Positions 21,643 to 31,140 of a stretch of DNA of 64,000 nucleotides are shown here, one piece after another. A program made the translations under genes and the position numbers. The stretch comes from Verrucomicrobiota bacterium (GTDB taxonomy: Bacteria > Verrucomicrobiota > Lentisphaeria > JABSQK01 > JAJFLO01): assembly GCA_021772635.1 (NCBI GenBank), contig JAJFLP010000079.1:1-64000 (forward strand). Reading direction: 5' to 3'. Position 1 is the stretch's first letter; every line of letters begins with the position of its first letter. The notes under the pieces are model-generated. The model was not told where the DNA came from and did no database searches. It saw only the letters and a program-made list of their open reading frames with translations.

Positions 21643-22466
21643 TCGTCCATCCACTCGGGTCGAAAGAGCTGGTTTAGCAGCTTAGGATTTTCTACAGTGT
21701 TCGCCAGTACTCGCGACCGCGCAATAAGTTTAGGGATGAACATAATCGCGATTCCGACTCCGTACACGGCCACATACGCGCTCTCTTGCCGCACAATTAC
21801 CGCCAGCAATAAGAGGTAGAACATACATGGTTGAGAGAATAAAGCACCCAATACGGTGGTTACGAAATTGTTCCCAACGCCGTGGTCGGGTTGGGCGTCA
21901 GGACTGACGTCCTCAATCTCGGGTTTCGCCGATAACGCTTTTAGGCATAGTAAGAGTTTTACATTTTCCTGCATCTTGGTCAACGGTGTAACTAATGCGG
22001 TCGCGACTAACCCACAAACGATGACGGGTAATTTCTCGCCTCCTACGATAAAAGAAAATGTGAGGCTCCCGAAAATCAGCGGGAACAGAATCTCGTGGCC
22101 CACCATATCCAGGAAATTGCCAACCACGGAGAACTGTCTCTTATATCTGGCAAGTTCGCCATCGACGTTATCGAGTATCCACGCCAGGTACAAAATACAG
22201 ATCGCTACCAGCGATAGGGAGCGTTCGCCGTAAGCCAGAATAACCGATCCCGCTATCTGAAGTAATACCCAAAATACGGTTACGTGGGTCGGAGCTACGA
22301 AACTATCTTTTAACAGAAATGTTATCCAAATCGAAATCTTGCGAGTGATGTAAATACGTTCCCAATTCGAAATATCCCGTCTGTACTCATCTGACTGCTT
22401 TTCGACGTCCCAGCAAAGCTTTTGAAATTCTTGTATTTTCATACGTATCCAGCCTGAATAATTCAC
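21639..22466 (-). CDS. CDP-alcohol phosphatidyltransferase family protein
   Basis: WILDNVDGELARYKRQFSVVGNFLDMVGHEI (DGxxAR...GxxxD CDP-OH-P motif); TM helices; start may be ATG at 22442. Confidence 0.88.
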   Translation of the reverse strand: MNYSGWIRMKIQEFQKLCWDVEKQSDEYRRDISNWERIYITRKISIWITFLLKDSFVAPTHVTVFWVLLQIAGSVILAYGERSLSLVAICILYLAWILDNVDGELARYKRQFSVVGNFLDMVGHEILFPLIFGSLTFSFIVGGEKLPVIVCGLVATALVTPLTKMQENVKLLLCLKALSAKPEIEDVSPDAQPDHGVGNNFVTTVLGALFSQPCMFYLLLLAVIVRQESAYVAVYGVGIAIMFIPKLIARSRVLANTVENPKLLNQLFRPEWMDD

Positions 22467-22630
22467 CGGTATTCTGCTACGAGCCCTAATCTCTGCTCAA
22501 ATAAGACGATTGGCTTGACTTCACATCTTAGTGAATGAAAATTCACTTTCACCGTGGCGCCTTCTCCAATCGTCTTATTATGAACGAGTTAAGTTCTCTC
22601 GCGGCGAATCGCGTGGATTAATCAGGCTAG
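22449..22630. mobile_element. MITE-like element, 182 bp, CTAG-type sub-family
   Basis: ccagcctgaataattcacc...gtggattaatcaggctag inverted termini; internal aataagacgattgg/ccaatcgtcttatt inverted pair. Confidence 0.7.
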
Positions 22631-22679
22631 ACGATATCCTGACGTGTTATCAGCGATTGCCGGTGAAACAATTATTTCG

Positions 22680-22770
22680 ACTGCGAGCAGTACAATTCCT
22701 GGTGGATTTAACCTTAACCACGGGAGAGATTCCGAATGATAACTCGACGCAAATCAGTATATACTGCCCA
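22680..22770. repeat. Diverged ~93-bp TATAC-type element
   Basis: actgcgagcagtacaattcctggtggatttaaccttaaccacgggagagattccgaatgataac. Confidence 0.55.
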
Positions 22771-22931
22771 CGATCTCATCCTGAATCGGGATGAAGACGT
22801 TCAGTATAAAAACCCGGTAGCCTGGTGAATGAACATTATAATCCGTATTGAGCTAATCTTCTAGATTATCAGTGATTTGAAGTAGATAAATACTATATCC
22901 ATCAGTACCGTGAAGACTACCGATATAAAAA

Positions 22932-23024
22932 TATACTGCAAGCAGTACAATTTTTGGACATCTTTCAACTAACCACCCGAGAGAAATCGAACGATATTTC
23001 GAAAACCTGATGATTGTTGGTATA
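22932..23024. repeat. ~93-bp TATAC-ended intergenic element
   Basis: tatactgcaagcagtacaatttttggacatctttcaactaaccacccgagagaaatcgaacgatatttcgaaaacctgatgattgttggtata. Confidence 0.85.
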
Positions 23025-23208
23025 TCAACAAAACATTCGAGCGCAGAGTCAGCACCTGAGAACCGATCGTTCGGCTACTGATTGCCTTCACGTTTTCGAG
23101 TCACCGTTCGACATACCCTGCGCAGTCACGATTGAGAAGTCCGAGAATTCGACTGCTTGGCGTCCAACCTCTGCCTCGGATTGACGAGACGAAGAAAAAA
23201 TTACGACT

Positions 23209-24261
23209 ATGCCCTATATCCGCGCCAACGAAACTGAAAGAGTAACGGCACCCGGCCGCCGTGTGCTGGTAACTGGCGCAAGCGGATTCGTCGGCGGTCA
23301 TATTGTCCGAAAACTGCAGGCGGACGGATACGTAGTGAGGGCCATGGTACGTAAGTCTTCTAACCTGGACTTGATCCGAGACGCTGTAACCGAAACGTTC
23401 GAGGGAGATTTGACGGTTGCCGAGTCGTTAGAGAATTGTTGCGACAATGTCGATGCGGTTATCCATTCTGCCTGCGCTGTCGCGAGCACGTTTGATGCAG
23501 GGCGCAGCGCAGAGGCGGAATTTATGCGCGTCAATCGTGATGGCACCGCGAATTTAGCACGGGAGGCCGCCAAACATCCGGGCTTGCGCATGGTTCATAT
23601 CTCGAGTACTGCCGCCATGGGAACTCCGGAGAAATCCGTTGTAAACGAAGACTCGCCGTGTAACCCGACGACACCATACCAGCGATCCAAACGGGCGGGA
23701 GAGTTAGAATTACTTAAACTACACGAAGAACACGAGCTGAATGTCGTTATTATCCGCCCGTGCGTAATTGCCGGCGAGGGGAAAGATCGATCCGAACTCC
23801 TGTCCCTCTTCAAGATGGTTCGCCGCGGTCTCTTACCCTATATCGGTTATAATATGGATCTACAAAAACCGATGATCATGATAGACGATCTCGCGCAGGC
23901 GTGTATCGCAGGCATAGAAAAAGGCACTTCCGGCCAGATATATCTTGTTCATTCAGATGGTCAACATACGATGCGCGAAATCCTGAAAGTTGCAGGAGAT
24001 CTAACGGGGTCGTCGAGGACACACATAAATATCCCGATTCCAGTCGCTCGACTCGCGGCTTTAGTATGTGCGACTGCCGGTAAGCTCGCACCGGATTGGA
24101 ACCCCCCGATTACGCAGAGACGAATTGATTTATTCATTAAGAATCGCGATATCGATATTACCAAAGCGCGGAGAGAATTGGACTTTCAGCCCAAGTTTCA
24201 GAATCTGGAGGAGATGTTGGGCAGAACATACCGGTATTACCGGGACAAAGGGTTGGTTTAG
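23209..24261 (+). CDS. NAD-dependent epimerase/dehydratase (extended SDR)
   Basis: RVLVTGASGFVGGHIVRKLQADGYVVRAMVRKSSN...STAAMGT...YQRSKRAGELELLKL. Confidence 0.9.
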   Translation: MPYIRANETERVTAPGRRVLVTGASGFVGGHIVRKLQADGYVVRAMVRKSSNLDLIRDAVTETFEGDLTVAESLENCCDNVDAVIHSACAVASTFDAGRSAEAEFMRVNRDGTANLAREAAKHPGLRMVHISSTAAMGTPEKSVVNEDSPCNPTTPYQRSKRAGELELLKLHEEHELNVVIIRPCVIAGEGKDRSELLSLFKMVRRGLLPYIGYNMDLQKPMIMIDDLAQACIAGIEKGTSGQIYLVHSDGQHTMREILKVAGDLTGSSRTHINIPIPVARLAALVCATAGKLAPDWNPPITQRRIDLFIKNRDIDITKARRELDFQPKFQNLEEMLGRTYRYYRDKGLV

Positions 24262-24347
24262 AATTTTCGATTTCTGATTTTCGATTTTCGATTTTGGAAA
24301 ATAATGGGGGAGTGAGAATCCTGTCCACGTTTCAAGGAAACTTCATC

Positions 24348-24545
24348 ATGAAATACGCCAACGAGAGCAATAGAGAAGGGGGCAATACATCAGATCCGGA
24401 GGAAGCAGTCGATCGCCTAGCCCCGGGTGACCGTCTGGAGTCTAAACGAATAGCCGGTTTAGATCAGGGATTGGTCGAGTTCGCCGGTGAATTTAACTCA
24501 CCGCTGAGCGATGAACAATTGTCGGAGTTCGAAGGAACGCTATGA
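24348..24545 (+). CDS. Small acidic hypothetical protein (65 aa)
   Basis: ORF MKYANESNREGGN...LSEFEGTL; TGA overlaps ATG of the next gene (ATGA). Confidence 0.5.
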   Translation: MKYANESNREGGNTSDPEEAVDRLAPGDRLESKRIAGLDQGLVEFAGEFNSPLSDEQLSEFEGTL

Positions 24546-25336
24546 ATATTGCCGTCAAAGAAACTGAACCACTCGGAATAACCTACGACAGACTCAGATT
24601 GGACAAGGTATTGACGCACCTTGTTGAGAAATACGAGATTAAAAAGGCGCTGGAACTGCCAACCGATGGCGCAAAGGCGATGCCCGGCATCTACAGCCTG
24701 GCGTTAGCACGCGCAGGTTGCCATGTATATCTGTATAATCCGGAGCCGCAAGGACTGGAGGTTTGGCGACGACTGGGATTGGAAGACATGTTCACGGTCG
24801 TTGAGGGCAATGACCCGGCGAACACAGGGTTGGCGACGGGAGAATACGATCTCGTCTGGAATTTCGTTACCGTTGGGTTTCGTGAGAATTTTGCAGATAT
24901 CATCGCGGAAATGTCACGACTCACGAGTCGCTTTACCATGACCGTTCATTGCAACGGGTATAACTATGGTTACCCCTGGCACCGATTTCTGCACTGGCTT
25001 TTCAGGCTCGAATGGACGCATGGCGAAACGGCGTACTTCTTCCCGAAATGCGTGCGCTCAGTTTACGAAGAATCCGGGCTGAATCCGATTGATTTTGGAC
25101 TGCTCGATATGCCTTGGTGGCCGGACCCGCCGGGCTTCCGCGACGTGAGATTGCATCTCAGTGGCGGTGACGACGTAAAAAGTCGCGAATGGACCGCCCC
25201 CATTGAGGAGGTCTACGCGAGCGGTCGCGTCCCAGACTTACTTCGGTTTCTATCGGCGATCGAGAATTCGCCGGTCCCGAAACCGGTTCGATACATTTTT
25301 AGCCATCTCTTCTACGTCCTCGGAGAAAAGAAGTAG
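24542..25336 (+). CDS. Methyltransferase-like protein
   Basis: ALELPTDGAKAMPGIYSLALARAGCHVYLYNPEPQGLEVWRRLGLEDMFTVVEGN...YDLVWNFVTVGFRENFADIIAEMSRL. Confidence 0.65.
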   Translation: MNIAVKETEPLGITYDRLRLDKVLTHLVEKYEIKKALELPTDGAKAMPGIYSLALARAGCHVYLYNPEPQGLEVWRRLGLEDMFTVVEGNDPANTGLATGEYDLVWNFVTVGFRENFADIIAEMSRLTSRFTMTVHCNGYNYGYPWHRFLHWLFRLEWTHGETAYFFPKCVRSVYEESGLNPIDFGLLDMPWWPDPPGFRDVRLHLSGGDDVKSREWTAPIEEVYASGRVPDLLRFLSAIENSPVPKPVRYIFSHLFYVLGEKK

Positions 25337-25401
25337 ATTGCGAAACCCGCTAACAATGTAGACGGGATTCGGCATGGGAGATCTTATTTCAGCGACATTA
25401 G

Positions 25402-25494
25402 TATACTGAACGCCTTCGAGTTTTCGAAATATCGTTTGGAACCTCATAGTCAGTTACATTTAGGTTATCCAAAAATTCTACTGCTTGCAGTATA
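25402..25494. repeat. ~93-bp TATAC-ended intergenic element
   Basis: tatactgaacgccttcgagttttcgaaatatcg...ttatccaaaaattctactgcttgcagtata. Confidence 0.85.
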
Positions 25495-25526
25495 AACTGT
25501 CGTTGCCCGCGGTGCTCATAACCATG

Positions 25527-25620
25527 ATATGCCGAACGTCTTCGAGTTTTCGAAAAATCGTTCGGAGTCTCTTACGCAGTCATTTTACAGCCGTCCGAAA
25601 ATTGTACCGCTTGCGGTATA
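25527..25620. repeat. ~93-bp element overlapping 3' end of ATPase gene
   Basis: atatgccgaacgtcttcgagttttcgaaaaatcgttcgg...ccgtccgaaaattgtaccgcttgcggtata. Confidence 0.85.
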
Positions 25621-26794
25621 GCTGTTTAATAAACGCTTCTAGCCCAATCGCCTGTGTCGTTGAATTCATTTGATAGGCATCGCCTTCCGGAATCACGTAG
25701 TATCGATTCGTCGCCTTTATATCATCACAGGCAATCTGGAATCCCTTTTGAACTGACGGGCTGAGAGATCGCTTTACTTCCACCGCTATCCGTTTAGCAC
25801 CCGGACCCTCTAATATGAGATCTATTTCTGCGCCGGCGCCGGTGCGATAGTAGCTTGGAGCCCAATCATCGCCAGCAACAGAAATAATATTCTCAATAAC
25901 GAATCCTTCCCAGGATGGCCCGCAAAGAGGATGGCCGAAAAGATCATTCAGTTTCTTCACTCCTGCCAGAGCATGTAGTAATCCGGTGTCGCGCACATAG
26001 ACCTTCGGCGCTTTAACCAGACGTTTTCGGACGTTTCCGTGCCAAGGCGATAGTTGGCGAATCATATACAAATCTGTTAACACATCAATATAAAATCTGA
26101 CTGTATTCCCACTTACGCCCAGTCCGCTCGCAAGCCGGGCAGCGTTCAATAGACCTCCCTGGTCATGTCCCAACATTGTCCATAATCGGCGAACACGTTC
26201 ATGCGGTAACCTCGGCCCAATGAGTGGGATATCCCGCTCCAGATAGGTCGTGATAAATTGCTTCCGCCAATTTAGACTGGCAGACTCTGATTTAGCTAGA
26301 AAACTATCTGGAAATCCGCCTCTCATCCAGAGTGAATCAATCGTTTTGGCGTCCGGGCCAGTATCGGTTGTAACTTCTGGTATCGTAAACGGAGTTAACG
26401 GTAGAAAAGCGATACGTCCCGCTAAACTCTCGGACGATTGATGAAGTAGATCCTGGGATGCCGAGCCGAGTACTAGAAAATGTGCGTTTCGCTCTCCTTT
26501 ACGTCGCCGCAAGTCAACGAGACTTCTCAATAAGGGAAACAATTCTGGAATTCGTTGAATTTCATCGAGTACGACGAGTTCATTTTCGAAGCGTTTCAGA
26601 AAGAGTTCCGGCTCTTTCAATTTCGCCCTGTCGGAATCCAATTCCAGATCTAGATATAAGCACGGTTTTTCGAGTTGCTCTTGTATGCTGAATGCCAAAG
26701 TAGTCTTCCCGACCTGTCTGGGCCCGAGAATAGCGACAACGGGAAAGTCATCCAGAAAGTCCATAAGTTCCGATTGTATATTCCTGGCAATCAT
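25580..26794 (-). CDS. AAA+ ATPase with DUF4143
   Basis: VAILGPRQVGKTTLAFSIQEQLEKPCLYLDLELDSDRAKL...LVVLDEIQRIPELFPLLRSLVD...FVIENII...YYRTGAGAEIDLILEGPGAKRIAVEVK. Confidence 0.92.
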   Translation of the reverse strand: MIARNIQSELMDFLDDFPVVAILGPRQVGKTTLAFSIQEQLEKPCLYLDLELDSDRAKLKEPELFLKRFENELVVLDEIQRIPELFPLLRSLVDLRRRKGERNAHFLVLGSASQDLLHQSSESLAGRIAFLPLTPFTIPEVTTDTGPDAKTIDSLWMRGGFPDSFLAKSESASLNWRKQFITTYLERDIPLIGPRLPHERVRRLWTMLGHDQGGLLNAARLASGLGVSGNTVRFYIDVLTDLYMIRQLSPWHGNVRKRLVKAPKVYVRDTGLLHALAGVKKLNDLFGHPLCGPSWEGFVIENIISVAGDDWAPSYYRTGAGAEIDLILEGPGAKRIAVEVKRSLSPSVQKGFQIACDDIKATNRYYVIPEGDAYQMNSTTQAIGLEAFIKQLYRKRYNFRTAVK

Positions 26795-26898
26795 TATTGC
26801 AAATATGAATCAGAACTTAATAATTGCAATGTAAATTCGGTTTTTCTTGGGGATATTTACAGTTGAACCTGGAACTTCCGAACGATGAACAGTTAGCC

Positions 26899-27810
26899 CT
26901 AATCCTGATACAATTCCTGTGCGAAACCAATCGTCCAATAGATCATTCCGAGACCTACAATTACCAGCACGTGCGGGTGCCGTAAGACAATTGAAGGTTT
27001 CCACCGGATCGTGCGAAAAATAACACGCAGCAACTTCGGTATCGGCGCGATCGGCAGCAGTAGAGTTAAGAGTGCCCGTTTCGCCACCAACCCCGACCAC
27101 CTCATATCTGTCGATCTCAAAATCTGAACTCCGCCGCGCCCGATTTTAATCTGGTGACGCTTGAAATCCGAGAAACTATATCGGTGATAATGATCAACTG
27201 TGATCGTCGGATCGATAAACAAAGGCTTCCCGGTCCGCTGCATCAGTATCCAGTTAAAATATCGATCATCCTGTGCCGGGAAGTCTTCCGGGAACCCGCC
27301 GGCCTCTTCGAAAACACGCTTCTCAATGAGGTAGTTCCCGGAAGGTACATGATTCGTGACGGTTGGTTTGCCGTGCGCGAAAAATTCACAAAACTCCAAC
27401 ATGTATCCTGCCCAGCTTACCGCGCCCTCAGGATTAGCGTTGGAAACCGACCCGCCCACGGCGCAGTAATCGTCGGAATGGATTGCAAGCAGCCGTTCCA
27501 ACCAGTCAGACGCGACAATGCAATCCGAGTCGAGAAATGCTACGTACCTGCCGGCAGCATTTCCAGCACCGATATTTCTCGCGGGGCCAGCGAGAGTCGG
27601 CACCTTAAGCTGAATTAAGGTTACGCTTGGAAACTGTTCCCGAACAATCGTCGCCGTTGAATCCTCGGAACTATTGACGACAATGACTTCATAGCCGAAA
27701 GTTGTCTTCTGCGCCATTAGTGACGCCAAAGTTTTATCGATCGTGTCCTCCGACTTATAGCTGGGAATCACGACGGATACGAGAACATCTTTGGTTTCAT
27801 ATGAATTCAT
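26899..27810 (-). CDS. Family 2 glycosyltransferase
   Basis: VLVSVVIPSYKSEDTIDKTLASLMAQ...VIVVNSSEDST...GPARNIGAGNAAGRYVAFLDSDCIV. Confidence 0.9.
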   Translation of the reverse strand: MNSYETKDVLVSVVIPSYKSEDTIDKTLASLMAQKTTFGYEVIVVNSSEDSTATIVREQFPSVTLIQLKVPTLAGPARNIGAGNAAGRYVAFLDSDCIVASDWLERLLAIHSDDYCAVGGSVSNANPEGAVSWAGYMLEFCEFFAHGKPTVTNHVPSGNYLIEKRVFEEAGGFPEDFPAQDDRYFNWILMQRTGKPLFIDPTITVDHYHRYSFSDFKRHQIKIGRGGVQILRSTDMRWSGLVAKRALLTLLLPIAPIPKLLRVIFRTIRWKPSIVLRHPHVLVIVGLGMIYWTIGFAQELYQD

Positions 27811-27878
27811 GAAATATCCTGGAGGGATAACTCTAATACTGTTGCCAAAATGCACACATTCTGCTATATTAGAGCGTT

Positions 27879-28142
27879 ATGTTATTTGATTGGGATAACG
27901 AGAAGGTTCAATGGCTGCAGGAAAATCGAGGAATCTGTTTTCTGGATGTAATCTTTCACATCGGAAACGGAGATTTACTGGATGAACGCAGGCACCCGAA
28001 CAAGAGCAAATATCCTCAAAAAAGAATCTTTATAGTGAGGATATACAAATACGTCTATATTATCCCGTTTGTAAAACAGAAAGATAAGTATTTTTTAAAA
28101 ACAATCATACCGAGTCGTAAGGAAACCCGGAGGTATTTATGA
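27879..28142 (+). CDS. BrnT-like toxin of type II TA system
   Basis: FDWDNEKVQWLQENRGICFLDVI...LLDERRHPNKSKYPQKRIFIVRI...FLKTIIPSRKETRRYL. Confidence 0.8.
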   Translation: MLFDWDNEKVQWLQENRGICFLDVIFHIGNGDLLDERRHPNKSKYPQKRIFIVRIYKYVYIIPFVKQKDKYFLKTIIPSRKETRRYL

Positions 28143-28402
28143 CGCGCGATCTAAAATCGAGTAGTGATGAGAAGATATTATTAGAAGAAATCGAAACTGA
28201 AGAATGGATATCGGTTGTAGAATCTTCAGCCGACCTAGACAAGTACGCTGAAGTCGCCAGAAATACGTTACGAAAGGATAAGAGAGTAAATATTCGAATC
28301 AGTGATCGAGACTTACGATCGCTAAAGAAAATCGCCGTAAAAGAAGGTCTCCCCTATCAGACGCTGATATCGAGCATACTCCACAAATACGTAAATAATT
28401 AA
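28139..28402 (+). CDS. CopG/BrnA-like antitoxin
   Basis: RNTLRKDKRVNIRISDRDLRSLKKIAVKEGLPYQTLISSILHKYV; GGAGG before ATG; ATGA-type overlap with toxin. Confidence 0.82.
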   Translation: MTRDLKSSSDEKILLEEIETEEWISVVESSADLDKYAEVARNTLRKDKRVNIRISDRDLRSLKKIAVKEGLPYQTLISSILHKYVNN

Positions 28403-28454
28403 ACTGTAAACGGTTGAAATTTAAAAGACTCGAATCTGACTGTATATAAGATAT

Positions 28455-28595
28455 TCGACCAGGCGTCGTCCGTGTGACTTCCACCTTCGCCTTGCGGCTA
28501 TGGCGCGACATGATGCCGGTTAAAAAATACCGTTCGATATCTCTTACGTTGGTTAGTCCAAAGTCGTTCCAGTATTGGACTGCTTGCAGTCTAAA
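28455..28595. repeat. Dispersed intergenic repeat, inverted copy of 229-400
   Basis: gaccaggcgtcgtccgtgtgacttcc...ggctatggcgcgacatgatgccggttaaaaaatacc...gactgcttgcagtc. Confidence 0.75.
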
Positions 28596-28627
28596 TTACG
28601 ACAAACCTCACTGGTAAGTAAATTTCT

Positions 28628-29941
28628 ATGAAGCTTCGCGACTATCTATTCGAAATAGCAACCAAAATCCCGAAGTACGAAGCGGTTCGACGTGGCTGGT
28701 CTCGAACCGCACAGCCTCTAACGCTTACATTCTCCGTTACCGCAGCATGCCAGAGCCGTTGCAAAACCTGCAATATCGGAAATGTCTATCTCGCGAATCC
28801 GAGGATAGCAAAAGATAACCTGTCGCTTGAGGAAATCGAAAAGACCTTCAAGTCCTTGGGGCATATCTATTTTTTCAACGTCTCCGGCGGCGAGCCGTTT
28901 ATGCGTAAGGATCTCGCCGAAATCATCCGGCTTGCCTGCATTCACCTGAAGCCGCGACTCATTCATATCCCGACCAACGCGTTGGCACCAAAATTTATCG
29001 GTAAAACGACACGTAAGATCCTGGAGTATATGGGCGAGCATCTTCCGGCATCTGTACCTATTTCGATCAAACCCTCAATCGACGGTATCGGTGCGATGCA
29101 CGATTATGTACGCGGTATCGACGGAAATTTCGAGAAACTTGAAAAAACGATCGACGTGTTGCTCGAGATTCGTCGGGAGAATCCACGCCTGCACGTTGAC
29201 CTCGGGACGGTGATCTCAAACCTCAACATTCACCACCTGGATGATATTGAAGACTGGGTTCACGCCCGCGGCATCGAATCCTATCGGCACGAGATCGCGG
29301 AGCAGCGCGCTGAATTTCATAACCTTGGCGACCCGATCACGCCACCGCCGGAAGTCTACGAAGAACTGACGGGCCGATTTAAAAACATGGTCATCCAGAA
29401 CATTAAGAATAAAGCATTCCTAACCAGGACAACTGAAGCGGTTCGCGTAACATACTACGAAATCGCGGTCGAAATCCTAAAGCAAAAGAGACAAGTCTCC
29501 CCGTGTTACGGCGGGATCTCGAATATCCACCTCAATTATAACGGTGAGATCTGGCCGTGTTGCGTGCTTGGCGGCGAACAGGCGTTGGGCCGGGTACGCG
29601 ACACAAATTACGATATGCAAAGCATTTTGCGTTCAGTACAAGCAAAAAAAGCACGCAAATACATCGCTGACGGAAATTGCGCATGCCCGCTAGCGAATCA
29701 ATGGTTGAACAACGTCTTACTCACCCCACGTCATATGATGAAAGCGCTTTATACGTTATTTTTTCGCTTTCCTTTCGCGAAAGCGGACGATAAATATCGG
29801 CGTGCGCATCGTGTGGTTGATCCCAAAGACGTCAAAGTACACATCGGAGAAACGTCGCCTCGCTCAGCAATCGTCATGCGAAAACTGGGAACAATCCCGG
29901 ACGCTGAACAAGTTGAACTACCCGTTGTGACCAATGATTAA
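28628..29941 (+). CDS. Radical SAM protein with C-terminal SPASM-like Cys region
   Basis: TFSVTAACQSRCKTCNIGNVYL (CxxxCxxC); FNVSGGEPFMRKDL; C-terminal GEIWPCCVLGGEQALGRV...NCACP. Confidence 0.9.
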   Translation: MKLRDYLFEIATKIPKYEAVRRGWSRTAQPLTLTFSVTAACQSRCKTCNIGNVYLANPRIAKDNLSLEEIEKTFKSLGHIYFFNVSGGEPFMRKDLAEIIRLACIHLKPRLIHIPTNALAPKFIGKTTRKILEYMGEHLPASVPISIKPSIDGIGAMHDYVRGIDGNFEKLEKTIDVLLEIRRENPRLHVDLGTVISNLNIHHLDDIEDWVHARGIESYRHEIAEQRAEFHNLGDPITPPPEVYEELTGRFKNMVIQNIKNKAFLTRTTEAVRVTYYEIAVEILKQKRQVSPCYGGISNIHLNYNGEIWPCCVLGGEQALGRVRDTNYDMQSILRSVQAKKARKYIADGNCACPLANQWLNNVLLTPRHMMKALYTLFFRFPFAKADDKYRRAHRVVDPKDVKVHIGETSPRSAIVMRKLGTIPDAEQVELPVVTND

Positions 29942-30683
29942 TTCCATTCGCCTGCCATGGTTTGTTGTTGTTTTGTTCGTCATTGACTTCGCGCTCGCCG
30001 GCGTCTTCATCACTGATTATTTCATCGGTAGCCCTGTCCAAGCGTTAAGCAATTTCATTGACCTCGACGGAGAATGCAATTTTAGTGCCTGGTATTCGTC
30101 ACTCCAGTTATTCGCCGTCGGACTTTTACTCGGAGTCTTCGCATACTTTAATTTCAAACGCACAGATGCGAAATCTTGGGTATTCGTATTCCTCCCGGCG
30201 ATTTTTTTCCTCCTCTCATTAGACGAGAGCGCTCAAATTCATGAATGGATCGCTGAACAAAGCGATACTTTTTTGCCCGGTAAAAGCCGGGAGAATACAC
30301 CGTTCCCCGTGACTGGTATCTGGATATTTTTTCTTGGCTTTCCGTTCTTGGCGCTAATGCTCTTCATCTTTATTAAACTTAAGGTTCTGATTCGAGGGCG
30401 CGGACATGTACTCGCAATGTTTCTGGCCGGGGTAACGGTGTTCCTAGGTTCCGCAACGACACTTGATTTACTTGAGAATTTTTTACCCAGCGAGGGCACA
30501 CTGCGTACGCTGCAGATCATGTTCGAGGAGCTGGGAGAAATGGTCGGTGTTACAATTCTTATTTGGGCCAGTTGCGAACTGTTACGATCGTATAATTTAA
30601 AAGTCTCTATGAATCCGATCGTCGATGCGTCGACGAATTCATTTGACAGGCAGGAAAGCGGAGAAAGTAACGAAACGCGTTAG
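29934..30683 (+). CDS. Multi-TM hypothetical membrane protein
   Basis: Several hydrophobic helices; LDGECNFSAWYSSLQLFAVGLLLGVFAYFNFK; start overlaps stop of upstream gene. Confidence 0.6.
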   Translation: MINSIRLPWFVVVLFVIDFALAGVFITDYFIGSPVQALSNFIDLDGECNFSAWYSSLQLFAVGLLLGVFAYFNFKRTDAKSWVFVFLPAIFFLLSLDESAQIHEWIAEQSDTFLPGKSRENTPFPVTGIWIFFLGFPFLALMLFIFIKLKVLIRGRGHVLAMFLAGVTVFLGSATTLDLLENFLPSEGTLRTLQIMFEELGEMVGVTILIWASCELLRSYNLKVSMNPIVDASTNSFDRQESGESNETR

Positions 30684-30692
30684 GTAGTCCCT

Positions 30693-30812
30693 GTCCGGAA
30701 ACCTCGGCTCGCCGGGACTCTCGCCCTCCAATGAGACAAACGAAGATTACATTTTGAGGCGGGAGGGCGAGAGTCCCCGTGAGCCGTCTTCTGAAAACCG
30801 GAGTTTCCGGAC
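30693..30812. repeat. Long imperfect intergenic palindrome
   Basis: GTCCGGAAAC(30693)/GTTTCCGGAC(30803) and GGCTCGCCGGGACTCTCGCCCTCC(30706)/GGAGGGCGAGAGTCCCCGTGAGCC(30762). Confidence 0.85.
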
Positions 30813-30876
30813 CGGCTTTAGGTATCACACCATCGAAAAGCTGGTTCGATAGGATAGCATGGTTCGCTTTCGCGAG

Positions 30877-31140
30877 TCACTCATAATGCGTCCACATCCG
30901 TATAATTTTGACGACCTTTTCATCGTCGTAAACTTGATAAACTAACCGATGTTGAATGTTTATTCGGCGGCTATAGGCTCCGCTTAGGTCACCGATCAGT
31001 TTTTCGTAAGCAGGAGGCGACTGAAAAGGATTTTCACCCAAAATGGCCAATAGCTTCTCGACTTGTGGCCGTAGTCCGGAAGTGGCTATCTTCTTCGCGT
31101 CTTTTTTCGCCTGTTTCGTGTAGACCAGTTTCCAGGTCAC
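30877..31140 (-). CDS. YoeB/Txe-family toxin
   Basis: WKLVYTKQAKKDAKKIATSGLRPQVEKLLAILGENPFQSPPAYEKLIGDLSGAYSRRINIQHRLVYQVY..VVKIIRMWTHYE. Confidence 0.92.
   Translation of the reverse strand: MTWKLVYTKQAKKDAKKIATSGLRPQVEKLLAILGENPFQSPPAYEKLIGDLSGAYSRRINIQHRLVYQVYDDEKVVKIIRMWTHYE

Noticed and set aside
22531-22794. 87-aa ORF MNENSLSPWRLLQSS...
   Set aside because: Covers MITE end and a diverged 93-bp element; no coding evidence
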